From Firmicutes bacterium UBA7510 (lineage in GTDB: Bacteria > Bacillota > Clostridia > Tissierellales > Sedimentibacteraceae): 64,000 bases of DNA. Position 1 is the stretch's first letter. Each line of letters begins with the position of its first letter. The DNA lies in NCBI GenBank assembly GCA_002479485.1, contig DLNM01000048.1:60043-124042 (forward strand), in the 5' to 3' direction. A model generated the notes under the pieces. The model made no database searches, was not told where the DNA came from, and was given only the letters and a program-made list of their open reading frames with translations. A program made the position numbers and the translations under genes. Below, in pieces: positions 7,490 through 15,365 of the stretch.

Positions 7490-10400
7490 CTAGACTATTA
7501 TTGGTCTTTGTCTAGTATAGCTGATTGAAACGTTTGAATTTGTTATGTCAATGTTATAATCAAAAATACATTGGCACTTTAGCATTAAATCAATAATAGC
7601 TAAATTATGAGTTAAATGTGCTCTTGCACAAAGATTCAAATAATCACCCTGTGCGGTTTCGTCAGCCACTTCACTTGTATAATATGTTGTTGTTATCCAA
7701 GGAAATCTATGTGATGCATAGTTTTGTGTTAAATCATGTTCTCTTGAAATCCAATAATTTATCATGTTTTTATAATAATTAGCTGGAAATAGCTTAGGCA
7801 TCCATTTATGCGCATAGGATTCAAATTTCTTAAACCATTCTAAATTCCAAGCAGTCATTTCTTTGTCAGCACCTATAGCCTCTGCTACAACATCTTCTAT
7901 TGCCTTACTCAATATTAAATTGCTTTTAAACTCTTTATTAGGTACAGTCCAAAAATATCCGTAAAGTATGGATCTTGGAAGCCAAAATCCTTTAAACGAT
8001 GGTGATGTATAACCAGAAAATTGTTGCTCCCACTCATGCGAAGGCACACCATGATTATCTACTATTAAATCTGGTAAAAAGCTTCTATAAATGCCTCTTA
8101 ATGCCAAGGCCTCCTTGTGTATAGTTGTCTCCTTAAAATGCTCTCGGAAAAATTCATTTCCTACTGAATTAAATCTCGCAACATGAAATTTCCAATTTGG
8201 ATTGTCTTTTTGCAATTCATAATGAATGTAAGTACCATCAACATTTTCAACAGGTATAATTACTAAATTTAATTTATCAGCAACGGCTTTGTATTTGTCA
8301 TTTGTAAGCAGTTCTTTTATTAGCATAAACGCCGCATTTGTACTTGATACTTCATTAGCATGATGTCTGCAAATTATGACCTCTGACGGAAAGTAATTTA
8401 TCCTTTTTGTTTTTGATACATAACCATCCTCATTTGGTGTAAATTCTACTGCGTATATGTCTCTACCTTGATATGAAGTTCCTATTTTATATACTGATAA
8501 ACCTTTAACTCTTTTTAAATCTTCAATTATTTCAATATACTGTTCATAGCCAATTAAATTAAATTCCGATAAGTATATGTCATTAATGTCTAAATCTTTA
8601 ACTATTTCAGGCGTTTCAACTATATTAGCCGTAATCTGTTCATCATTTATACAGAATATTATTTTACTAACACCTTTAAGCTTTCCACATATAGAAAGCA
8701 GCTGCTTGTCCATTAAATTCGCATAGCTTTTTACTAACTGTATATTTGGAGCTTCTACATTTATTTGCACACATAGTTTTCCGTCTTCATAAGCTAGCTT
8801 ACTTATATATGCCTCTACATCTTTTCTATCACAACATTCGCTTAAACTACTGCCATCTATACAAACAGTTGGTTTATCGTAATATTGATCGTATAGAGTA
8901 ACCTTAAAGCTAGGCTTACCATTTACTTCCTTTATTACAGGCAATATTAATCCTGGTGCATCGAAAACTTCTCCATTTAAACGGTTTCCATAATTTTTAA
9001 AGTAATCCGAACCAACAAAGTACATATCTTCATGCAAAGAATCAAGAGATGAAATTAAATCTTCTCGTGATTTTAATTTATAGTTTGGTTCACTGGCTAA
9101 AACCTCCAGTCTTAGTTGTGAAAAAAACGGTTGATGCTTGGACTTAATTTGTCCATCAATTTTGTTTTCTATAAAGTTTGTACAATCTGGCAATACTTTG
9201 CTTTGATATATATCCCAGATATTTTCTAAATCAGTCAAAATTCTTTTATTTAATACAGACTTACCATTTACTAAAACCTTTATATATCCTGTTGACGGAT
9301 GCGCCTTGCCCATTTCAGGAAATTCATCTAAATATACTCTTTCTGAAACGGCTACCTTATAACTGTCCTTAAATAACTCATTTCCACTTTCATCATATGC
9401 AGAAAAGAGATATGTAATATCCTCGCTACCTTTGTATTCAACAAATTCAACATCTTTTGTTTGAATATTAAGTTTATCCTTTATAATATCATCTATAGGA
9501 TACAATTCCTGCAAAAATCTTATAGGCAAATCAAACCATTTGTCAGGATTATTAATTCCGACATTAGTATATGAAGGTGTTGCACCATCTTCATCTGACC
9601 AACTAGTTTCACCATCAGGCAAAAAAGCCTTGAATGCAATTTTTACACTGCTTGTATTTGTGTTTTTAATTTTAGGCAGTACTACTTCTTCTATCCAAGA
9701 AAAGCCTTGTTTGTACGCACATATCAACTGCATATCTTTGATTTTTGCATTCTTAGTAAGCAATTCACTTTTAATTTTTTTTGTTATACTATCTCTTACT
9801 ACCTTTTCTTCACTTAGTGCACCATAAATTTCTACTATATCATTTTCCTTTATCATTGGATAAACTTCATCTTGTAAGGCTTTTTCAAATATATCAACCT
9901 CCCAAGGTATATCATAAACATTTTCATATATTTTTTTCATACCCTTATAGCTTTTAAATTCTGTATTTAAAAACTCTTTAGATATCTTATCTTTTATATT
10001 CTCAATTTGTGGCTCTACATAAGCCTGTAGTTTATTAAACTTATCATTATACATTTTAGTAAAAGCAAGTTGTCCATCTAAATTATTCAGTGAAAATGCC
10101 TCTGTAAGCTCTTGCATTATATTACGCCAATTATTTGAATTTTTTTGAAGTGGGAAGTTTTCACAAACAAACGTAGAAAAATCAACCAATTCTTCTCCAT
10201 GTCCATAAATTCTGATTATTGTAGCAGCGTTTTCATTAGCAATATCAACACTACAATCTCCACATCCTTCAAATGATAGCAAATTACCTTTATAACACTC
10301 ATCTGCTAAAATTCTTCCCTGATAAGATGTAGTTTCCATACCATAACGAAATGCAAAGTTGCATGCTGCTATTAGAGTAGACGTATCGCAATTTTCTGGA

Positions 10401-10762
10401 AGCGATATCTTAAAATCTATAAAATCAGGTAAAAGGTCTTTATCAGTATCCTTAAGAAACAATCCTTCATCAAATAAAAGCTCTAATCCTCTTTTATTTC
10501 TATGATCAAAATCTGGTATCTTTTTAGCACTTTTTGTTGATGACAGATAATCCATAGGAGCATCTATAATTTTTACATTATACATATCTTTTAAATCTTC
10601 TAAGGAGCTAACTATTTCTAAACCTTCATACGCACTTGCAATTGGAAAATGTGAAGACGTAGAGTTAAAACCCATATAAAGCGCCATATCTAAAGCTATA
10701 CTTTTTTGCTGTTCTGTTAATTTTTCACTAATTAGTATCTTCTTATTATTATGAAAACTCAT
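7490..10762 (-). CDS. Very large M14-family zinc carboxypeptidase
   Basis: A 1090-residue protein, far longer than a bare M14 peptidase of about 300. The M14 region occupies roughly residues 735-1060: 'GTSYQGRDIYAVEF', zinc ligands in 'ICRHHANEVSS' near 800, 'VIIPVENVDGTYIHYE', and a third ligand candidate in 'IVDNHGVPSHEWEQQ' near 905. The first 735 residues are not recognised; they include a cysteine pair in 'EGCGDCSVDIANENA' near residue 165. There is no signal peptide, so the enzyme looks cytoplasmic. The start at 10762 follows AAGGAGA by seven bases; an in-frame ATG further upstream lacks a site. It heads the pcp operon and is divergent from a TetR regulator, which suggests control of peptide breakdown. 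Confidence 0.88.
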   Translation of the reverse strand: MSFHNNKKILISEKLTEQQKSIALDMALYMGFNSTSSHFPIASAYEGLEIVSSLEDLKDMYNVKIIDAPMDYLSSTKSAKKIPDFDHRNKRGLELLFDEGLFLKDTDKDLLPDFIDFKISLPENCDTSTLIAACNFAFRYGMETTSYQGRILADECYKGNLLSFEGCGDCSVDIANENAATIIRIYGHGEELVDFSTFVCENFPLQKNSNNWRNIMQELTEAFSLNNLDGQLAFTKMYNDKFNKLQAYVEPQIENIKDKISKEFLNTEFKSYKGMKKIYENVYDIPWEVDIFEKALQDEVYPMIKENDIVEIYGALSEEKVVRDSITKKIKSELLTKNAKIKDMQLICAYKQGFSWIEEVVLPKIKNTNTSSVKIAFKAFLPDGETSWSDEDGATPSYTNVGINNPDKWFDLPIRFLQELYPIDDIIKDKLNIQTKDVEFVEYKGSEDITYLFSAYDESGNELFKDSYKVAVSERVYLDEFPEMGKAHPSTGYIKVLVNGKSVLNKRILTDLENIWDIYQSKVLPDCTNFIENKIDGQIKSKHQPFFSQLRLEVLASEPNYKLKSREDLISSLDSLHEDMYFVGSDYFKNYGNRLNGEVFDAPGLILPVIKEVNGKPSFKVTLYDQYYDKPTVCIDGSSLSECCDRKDVEAYISKLAYEDGKLCVQINVEAPNIQLVKSYANLMDKQLLSICGKLKGVSKIIFCINDEQITANIVETPEIVKDLDINDIYLSEFNLIGYEQYIEIIEDLKRVKGLSVYKIGTSYQGRDIYAVEFTPNEDGYVSKTKRINYFPSEVIICRHHANEVSSTNAAFMLIKELLTNDKYKAVADKLNLVIIPVENVDGTYIHYELQKDNPNWKFHVARFNSVGNEFFREHFKETTIHKEALALRGIYRSFLPDLIVDNHGVPSHEWEQQFSGYTSPSFKGFWLPRSILYGYFWTVPNKEFKSNLILSKAIEDVVAEAIGADKEMTAWNLEWFKKFESYAHKWMPKLFPANYYKNMINYWISREHDLTQNYASHRFPWITTTYYTSEVADETAQGDYLNLCARAHLTHNLAIIDLMLKCQCIFDYNIDITNSNVSISYTRQRPIIV

Positions 10763-10835
10763 TTTATATTCTCCTTTTTGATTATTGTACTCCATCATGT
10801 ATTCAATTCCGTACTTCGTTCTATTTATTAGTTAT

Positions 10836-10864
10836 ATAATAGTAAATTCGTATTGAATTGTCAA
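10836..10864 (-). promoter_or_regulatory. Sigma-A promoter of the M14-pcp operon
   Basis: Minus strand TTGACA (10864-10859), 17-base spacer, TATTAT (10841-10836). It lies about 75 bases before the M14 start and back to back with the tetR promoter. A short inverted pair ATTCAAT (10801-10807) and ATTGAAT (10852-10858) flanks it and could be part of an operator, but is weak. Confidence 0.8.
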
Positions 10865-10880
10865 GAAAAAATAATTATTA

Positions 10881-10909
10881 TTGAAAAAACATAATTACTA
10901 TGATATAAT
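10881..10909 (+). promoter_or_regulatory. Sigma-A promoter of the tetR gene
   Basis: TTGAAA (10881-10886), 17-base spacer, TATAAT (10904-10909). Transcription would start near 10916, which rules out the ATG at 10912 as the tetR start. Confidence 0.82.
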
Positions 10910-10941
10910 GAATGCGATTTTTTAATGAAGGAAATGTTGAT

Positions 10942-11523
10942 ATGAAAAATAAAAAATTAACTACAAAAGAAAAAATTCTCAATACAGCTTGGAAATTGTT
11001 TTTAACGCAAGGATATGAAGAAACAACTGTAAATCAAATTATAGAAGAATCTAAAACATCTAGAGGATCATTTTATCATCATTTTCAAGGTAAAGAAGAT
11101 CTGTTGTTTTGCATTGCTTACTTTTTTGATAATGATTATACAATTTGGCAAGAAAATTTAGATTTATCTCTAAATTCTATAGATAAATTGCTTTCCTTTA
11201 ATTCATATGTTTTGAAAAATTTGGAAGAATCTTCTTACAAACAACTGTATTCCGTATTGTACGGGTTGCAGGTTATGACAAAAGGAACTCGTCATATATT
11301 AAATCCTAATAGAAAATATTATAAGCTTATTTCTGAATTGATGAAGGAAGGTATTGATAAAGGTGAAATAGTAAGTAATCTTTCATACTTGGAGCTTACA
11401 GAAATGTATGCTGTTATTGAACGTGGTTTTACATACGATTGGTGTCTAAATCAAGGAAGATACTCATTAGTACAATACGGTACTAGAATAATGAGTGTAT
11501 TTTTAGATTCACTTAGGCCTTAA
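10942..11523 (+). CDS. TetR/AcrR family transcriptional regulator
   Basis: A 193-residue one-domain regulator with an N-terminal helix-turn-helix at about residues 8-55: 'TTKEKILNTAWKLFLTQGYE', 'TTVNQIIEESKTSRGSFYHH' and 'FQGKEDLL', typical of TetR. The C-terminal helical part would bind a ligand that cannot be predicted. The start is the ATG at 10942, eight bases after AAGGAA; the upstream in-frame ATG at 10912 lies at the transcription start. It is divergent from the M14-DUF969-DUF979-pcp operon with overlapping promoter regions, so it is the probable regulator of that operon and of itself. The target is inferred from position only. Confidence 0.93.
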   Translation: MKNKKLTTKEKILNTAWKLFLTQGYEETTVNQIIEESKTSRGSFYHHFQGKEDLLFCIAYFFDNDYTIWQENLDLSLNSIDKLLSFNSYVLKNLEESSYKQLYSVLYGLQVMTKGTRHILNPNRKYYKLISELMKEGIDKGEIVSNLSYLELTEMYAVIERGFTYDWCLNQGRYSLVQYGTRIMSVFLDSLRP

Positions 11524-11556
11524 TCAAAAATTTGTATAAATAGCTAAAAATTAATG

Positions 11557-11585
11557 TTGATTTTTGTCGAAATTTGTAATATTAT
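11557..11585 (+). promoter_or_regulatory. Sigma-A promoter of uraA
   Basis: TTGATT (11557-11562), 17-base spacer, TATTAT (11580-11585), immediately upstream of the PyrR-type leader. Confidence 0.7.
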
Positions 11586-11603
11586 ATACGGAGCAACTTT
11601 TAA

Positions 11604-11712
11604 TCTGATACAGAGAGATCAGAAAGGTTTGAGATTGTATATACATACATGTATATAAGTATGTAATAATTAACGTATAACAAGCCTTTCTCTTATGGGA
11701 GAGGTTTTTTTA
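11604..11712 (+). promoter_or_regulatory. PyrR-type attenuator leader of uraA
   Basis: TCTGAT (11604-11609) pairs with ATCAGA (11618-11623) around the loop ACAGAGAG, which matches the conserved loop of PyrR binding hairpins. The adjacent AGAAAGG (11621-11627) is complementary to CCTTTCT (11685-11691), the 5' arm of a terminator whose 3' arm GGGAGAGG (11697-11704) is followed by seven T. This gives the three mutually exclusive structures of a PyrR switch: a PyrR-stabilised anti-antiterminator, an antiterminator and a terminator. High UMP would therefore reduce uracil permease expression. The regulator gene pyrR is not in the window. Confidence 0.85.
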
Positions 11713-11774
11713 TGCCATTTAAAGGTTTATGCAATTTTAGACCATAGAAAATAATAATTTTATATGGAGGCATT

Positions 11775-13007
11775 ATGGAAACAAAACAAACAGAAAAATT
11801 AGGCATCAAAAATTTTATTTTAGGATTTCAGCATTTATTAGCAATGTTTGGAGCAACAGTATTGGTTCCAATTTTAACAGGACTAGACATTTCTGTAGCT
11901 TTATTTTCAGCCGGAGTAGGTACATTAATATTTCATTGCTGTACGAAGTTTAAAGTTCCAGTGTTTTTAGGCTCATCTTTTGCATTTATACCACCAATTG
12001 TTTCAGTTATCAGTACTTATGGCTCAGTTCAATACGCACAAGGCGGAATTATTGTAGCAGGTTTACTTTATGTATTATTCTCACTTTTAGTGAACAAAAT
12101 CGGTGTTGATAAAATTAAAAAATTAATGCCGGCACAGGTTGTTGGACCAATGATTATAGTTATAGGTCTTAATTTAGTACCAGTAGCTTTTGGCAATGCA
12201 AAAACAAATTTTTTAATATCTGGTGTAACCTTAGGTAGCGCACTTTTAATCAGTAAATTTGGCAAAGGATTTTTAAAACAATTAAATATTATTTTAGCAA
12301 TTATATTAGGTTATGTATTGACAATGTTAATTGATAAATCATTAATTAATACTGTCAATATAGCACAAGCTTCATGGCTTTCAATACCTAATTTTACACT
12401 TCCTAAGTTTGATATAGGAGCAATTATGATGATTGCACCAATAGTTATAGCTGTTTTCATGGAGCATATAGGTGATATAACTACAAACGGTCAAGTTGTT
12501 GGACAAGATTTTATAAAAGACCCTGGCTTAAATAGAACACTTTTAGGAGATGGTTTAGCCACAATGTTTGCCGGATTAGTTGGAGGACCTGCAAATACAA
12601 CTTATGGAGAAAATACTGGCGTTCTAGCAATGACTAAAAACTATAACCCAAGAAACCTTGAAATAGCTGCTATATTTGCAATAATATTATCCTTCATAGG
12701 AAAGGTAAGCGGATTTTTAAGCAGTATACCAGTGCCAGTAATGGGCGGTATATCACTTATGCTTTACTGTATGATATCTTTAATTGGTGTGAAAGCTATA
12801 AAGATTGAAAAAGTAAAATTTAACTGGAAAAACATTTTAATAATAATTGTGATATTATTTTTAGGATTATATGCAACGTACTTCCAACCAATTTTAAAAT
12901 TTGATATAGCAATTCCAATAACAGATGATATACCTTTTGGAGGTTTAAGCTTAGCTGCGGTAGTTGGAATTTTACTTAACTACGTATTAAACAAGTTTTT
13001 TAAATAA
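11775..13007 (+). CDS. uraA: Uracil permease (NCS2 family)
   Basis: A 410-residue membrane transporter that imports uracil, probably with protons, for the salvage route to UMP. The sequence is a full-length NCS2 protein: 'GFQHLLAMFGATVLVPILTG' at residues 17-36, 'VPVFLGSSFAFIPPI', 'FMEHIGDITTNGQVVGQDF' with the conserved Glu/His region, and 'FAGLVGGPANTTYGENTGVL', the NCS2 signature. About 12-14 hydrophobic segments are present. The start ATG follows GGAGG by four bases. It is preceded by a PyrR attenuator, so it responds to pyrimidine supply like the pyr operon 50 kb away. The stop codon abuts the end of a large structured repeat. The symbol pyrP is used for the same protein in bacilli. Confidence 0.96.
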   Translation: METKQTEKLGIKNFILGFQHLLAMFGATVLVPILTGLDISVALFSAGVGTLIFHCCTKFKVPVFLGSSFAFIPPIVSVISTYGSVQYAQGGIIVAGLLYVLFSLLVNKIGVDKIKKLMPAQVVGPMIIVIGLNLVPVAFGNAKTNFLISGVTLGSALLISKFGKGFLKQLNIILAIILGYVLTMLIDKSLINTVNIAQASWLSIPNFTLPKFDIGAIMMIAPIVIAVFMEHIGDITTNGQVVGQDFIKDPGLNRTLLGDGLATMFAGLVGGPANTTYGENTGVLAMTKNYNPRNLEIAAIFAIILSFIGKVSGFLSSIPVPVMGGISLMLYCMISLIGVKAIKIEKVKFNWKNILIIIVILFLGLYATYFQPILKFDIAIPITDDIPFGGLSLAAVVGILLNYVLNKFFK

Positions 13008-13689
13008 AAATTTAATCGAGTAAGCTTAGTGGGTAGTTTGTTACTTCGATATACTTTTGCTACGAATCTAAGTAGAGCAAAGTATATAAGAGACATTTCT
13101 GATTCCATAATTCGGTTTCCCTTGATTTGTATAAGGAAGGGAAAGCCTCATTAAGTCACATAAACGTCTCTTATATACTTCGCTACTTGTAGCAACCGAT
13201 AATCAAATAAAAATAAAAGGATTTTTATTTGATTATCTGCGTTTTTGGCAGAGCTGTCTATTAAGATTGTTCGTCGACTGTGGGTTGTGAAAGAGCATTA
13301 ACACATTCAAACGAAGAGTAATTTAAGTGCAGAAGTAACGTAAAGGTTAAATTCTATTATACTTTCAATGTACTTAGGTTATCGCTCCGCTAAACATTTA
13401 TCAGCTTTTTCAGGTGACTATGTATACGTGAAAATTTAGTAGAGGAACATGCCAATACAGTAGAAAATCAAAGAAAAATCCTTTTATTTTTCTTTGATTT
13501 TCGGTGCTACGGAGGCAATAAATATAAAAAAAGTTTATGCGACTTCAATGATATTTACCTTCCTTATAAAAATCAAGGTAAATATCATTGCGGAGACAGA
13601 AACTTTTTTAATATTTTTTGCATACCTTAAATTCACAGCAAAAGTATATCGAAGAAACAATACCCTACTAAGCTTATTAACCTAAATTC
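13008..13689. repeat. Multi-hairpin repeat, large copy (family member 1)
   Basis: This 682-base stretch holds no credible gene. It is bounded by imperfect terminal inverted repeats that start at the stop codons of uraA and the PLC-like gene (AATAA(A/G)AATTTA, then TAAGCTTAGTRGG), continuing into CTTCGATATACTTTTGCT at 13043 and its complement at 13637-13654. Inside are nested hairpins: 13075-13094 with 13166-13184; 13113-13123 with 13137-13147; GTAG at 13189 with CTAC at 13507; an AT-rich 17-bp hairpin at 13197-13236 and a related one at 13464-13501; 13546-13559 with 13577-13590. The second copy is at 55830-56287 and a mini copy at 21404-21462. This copy carries about 230 extra bases (about 13237-13463) absent from the second copy. 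Confidence 0.9.
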
Positions 13690-14340
13690 TTATTTAACAT
13701 TATACATATCAAGATATGTCTCTATGACTTCTATTGTTTTATCAACAAAACCATCCATTTCTGATTTTGTGAGGAAATGAAAATCTCTGTCTAAATTTTC
13801 ATTTGAAGATAAATAATAATCTGTTATGTATTTTACTTGTCTTATAAAAGCATTTCTCGGATAAAAATCGAAGAAAATATTATCAAACTCATTAATTTTT
13901 GAAAACATTGTATAGAAAATAGAGTTAGGATTGTTTCGTAAAAATAAGTAATCCTGTCCATACCAATCTTTCTTAATAGTCCAAATGAAATTTTTATCCT
14001 GTTTAAGTCCTTCGGCATACACAGGTTCTGATTTTTTCCTATTGTACAATTTTGACCATTCTATATCTGTGAGCAGATGAAGGTAGTAGCCCAAGTAAAA
14101 AGGATATCTTTCGTCGGATGTATTTAAATATTTACTTTTAAAATCTACTGCATCAATAGATGTACCATCCTTTGAATGCCAGTGTGTTACATTCTTATCT
14201 GGTGTAAAGTTACTCCAATCTTCATTTGGAACTCCACAATCAGGACCTATATTTCCAACAAGAAAATAATTATTATTTAACCTATCATTTTTTTGCATAA
14301 AATATTCTGCAATTCTCATGTGTGCAATCCAAGTTGCCAT
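13690..14340 (-). CDS. Zinc-dependent phospholipase C-like protein
   Basis: A 216-residue protein of the PF00882 type (zinc-dependent PLC fold). It starts 'MATWIAHMRIAEYF', with His7 and the conserved 'FLVGNIGPDCGVPNEDW' near residues 27-43; further candidate metal ligands are 'THWHSKDG' near 53 and 'YLGYYLHLLTDIEWSKLY' near 85-100. There is no signal peptide, unlike secreted clostridial toxins, so it is a cytoplasmic family member of unknown substrate rather than a virulence phospholipase. GGGGAGGGG lies just before the ATG. The stop codon abuts the large structured repeat. The next gene upstream, dnaC-like, is 38 bases away, so co-transcription is possible. Confidence 0.82.
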   Translation of the reverse strand: MATWIAHMRIAEYFMQKNDRLNNNYFLVGNIGPDCGVPNEDWSNFTPDKNVTHWHSKDGTSIDAVDFKSKYLNTSDERYPFYLGYYLHLLTDIEWSKLYNRKKSEPVYAEGLKQDKNFIWTIKKDWYGQDYLFLRNNPNSIFYTMFSKINEFDNIFFDFYPRNAFIRQVKYITDYYLSSNENLDRDFHFLTKSEMDGFVDKTIEVIETYLDMYNVK

Positions 14341-14378
14341 TTTACCCCTCCCCTTATGACCTTATTTTTTCTTTTTAC

Positions 14379-15365
14379 TTAGCAGCTTTCCCACCTTAAA
14401 TCTTTTCCAAAGAACTTGAATGTTGCAAATTCGTTGAAAACTCTTGATATAATCCTTTCTGAATAGGTTTGAGCTAGCTCATTTAAAGATAAATTTGTTG
14501 AAATAATCATTTTTTTATCAGATATCATTCTTGCATTTATAATATTAAATAATTCTGAATTTGTAAAAGAATTATTTAACTCTGTCCCTAAATCATCAAT
14601 TATAAGCAAATCACATTCAAATAGGTAATTATAATTATCTTTACTAAATTGTGTCTCATTTATTTTTCCAAATTTATGAGCCTCTATAATCTCAATAAGG
14701 TTTGATGCTGTTTGGTATATTACAGTTTTTCCTCTTTCTATCAAGTCAGCTGCTATACAGTTACACATAAAGGTTTTTCCAACACCAGTTGCACCATAAA
14801 ACAAAAAGCTTGGAACGTCCTCATCAAATTTTGTACAAAAATTACTGCATGCATCTAATACATTATACATATTTTGCTTAGGAGTAATTGTTTCATCCTT
14901 GTATTTTTCATTACTGAATACACTTATATCAAAGTTATTAAAATTTTCTTTTTTTAATCTATGCTTTATATTAGACATGTCATACAAGCTTTCAATTATT
15001 TTTTGTTTATAACACTTACATCTGTTACCATTCTCAAGATATCCAGTGTCTTCACATAGTTTGCACTCAAAATTTGGCTTAAAGCTATCTTGAGTTAAAT
15101 TATTAGCTTTTAGAATCTCATTTTTTTCTTCTTTAAGTGCATCTAAATTTCTTTTTATTTGCAATAATATCTCATCTATATTTTCTGGTTTAGTAAGAAT
15201 TGTTTTTGATAGCTCTATACTTGTTAAGGCAATTTGAGTATCAAGCTCTTCTAATCTTGGATGTTTTTTATATATCATTTCTTTTATTTTATCGGCTTCA
15301 TTTTGAGCCCTTAACTTTTTCTGATTATATTCGTCTCTTATTCTTTTCAAAACAATATCTTTCAT
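14379..15365 (-). CDS. DnaC/DnaI-like helicase loader ATPase
   Basis: A 328-residue AAA+ ATPase related to the replicative helicase loader. The N-terminal 100 residues are helical; 'CKLCEDTGYLENGNRCKCYK' near residues 103-122 is a four-cysteine zinc site as in Bacillus DnaI. The ATPase core has Walker A 'GATGVGKT' near 190, Walker B 'LLIIDDLG' near 253, and sensor/arginine segments 'IISTNLSLNEL' and 'ERIISRVFNE'. It presumably loads DnaB-type helicase onto DNA at oriC or restart sites. The start overlaps the stop of the DnaD-like gene by one base (TAATG), which shows tight translational coupling of the two loader proteins. Confidence 0.94.
   Translation of the reverse strand: MKDIVLKRIRDEYNQKKLRAQNEADKIKEMIYKKHPRLEELDTQIALTSIELSKTILTKPENIDEILLQIKRNLDALKEEKNEILKANNLTQDSFKPNFECKLCEDTGYLENGNRCKCYKQKIIESLYDMSNIKHRLKKENFNNFDISVFSNEKYKDETITPKQNMYNVLDACSNFCTKFDEDVPSFLFYGATGVGKTFMCNCIAADLIERGKTVIYQTASNLIEIIEAHKFGKINETQFSKDNYNYLFECDLLIIDDLGTELNNSFTNSELFNIINARMISDKKMIISTNLSLNELAQTYSERIISRVFNEFATFKFFGKDLRWESC

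Noticed and set aside
13494..13685. A 63-codon open frame inside the large repeat
   Set aside because: It runs through paired hairpin arms, has no ribosome binding site, and the matching region of the second copy is not kept open in the same way. It is best explained as a by-product of the repeat.
13008..13689. Insertion sequence, group II intron or IS200/IS605-type element
   Set aside because: No transposase, reverse transcriptase or intron domain V-like sequence is present; only terminal inverted repeats and hairpins are seen, so it is listed as a structured repeat.
13690..14340. Secreted phospholipase C toxin
   Set aside because: The protein has the zinc-PLC fold motifs but no signal peptide and no C-terminal membrane-binding domain.
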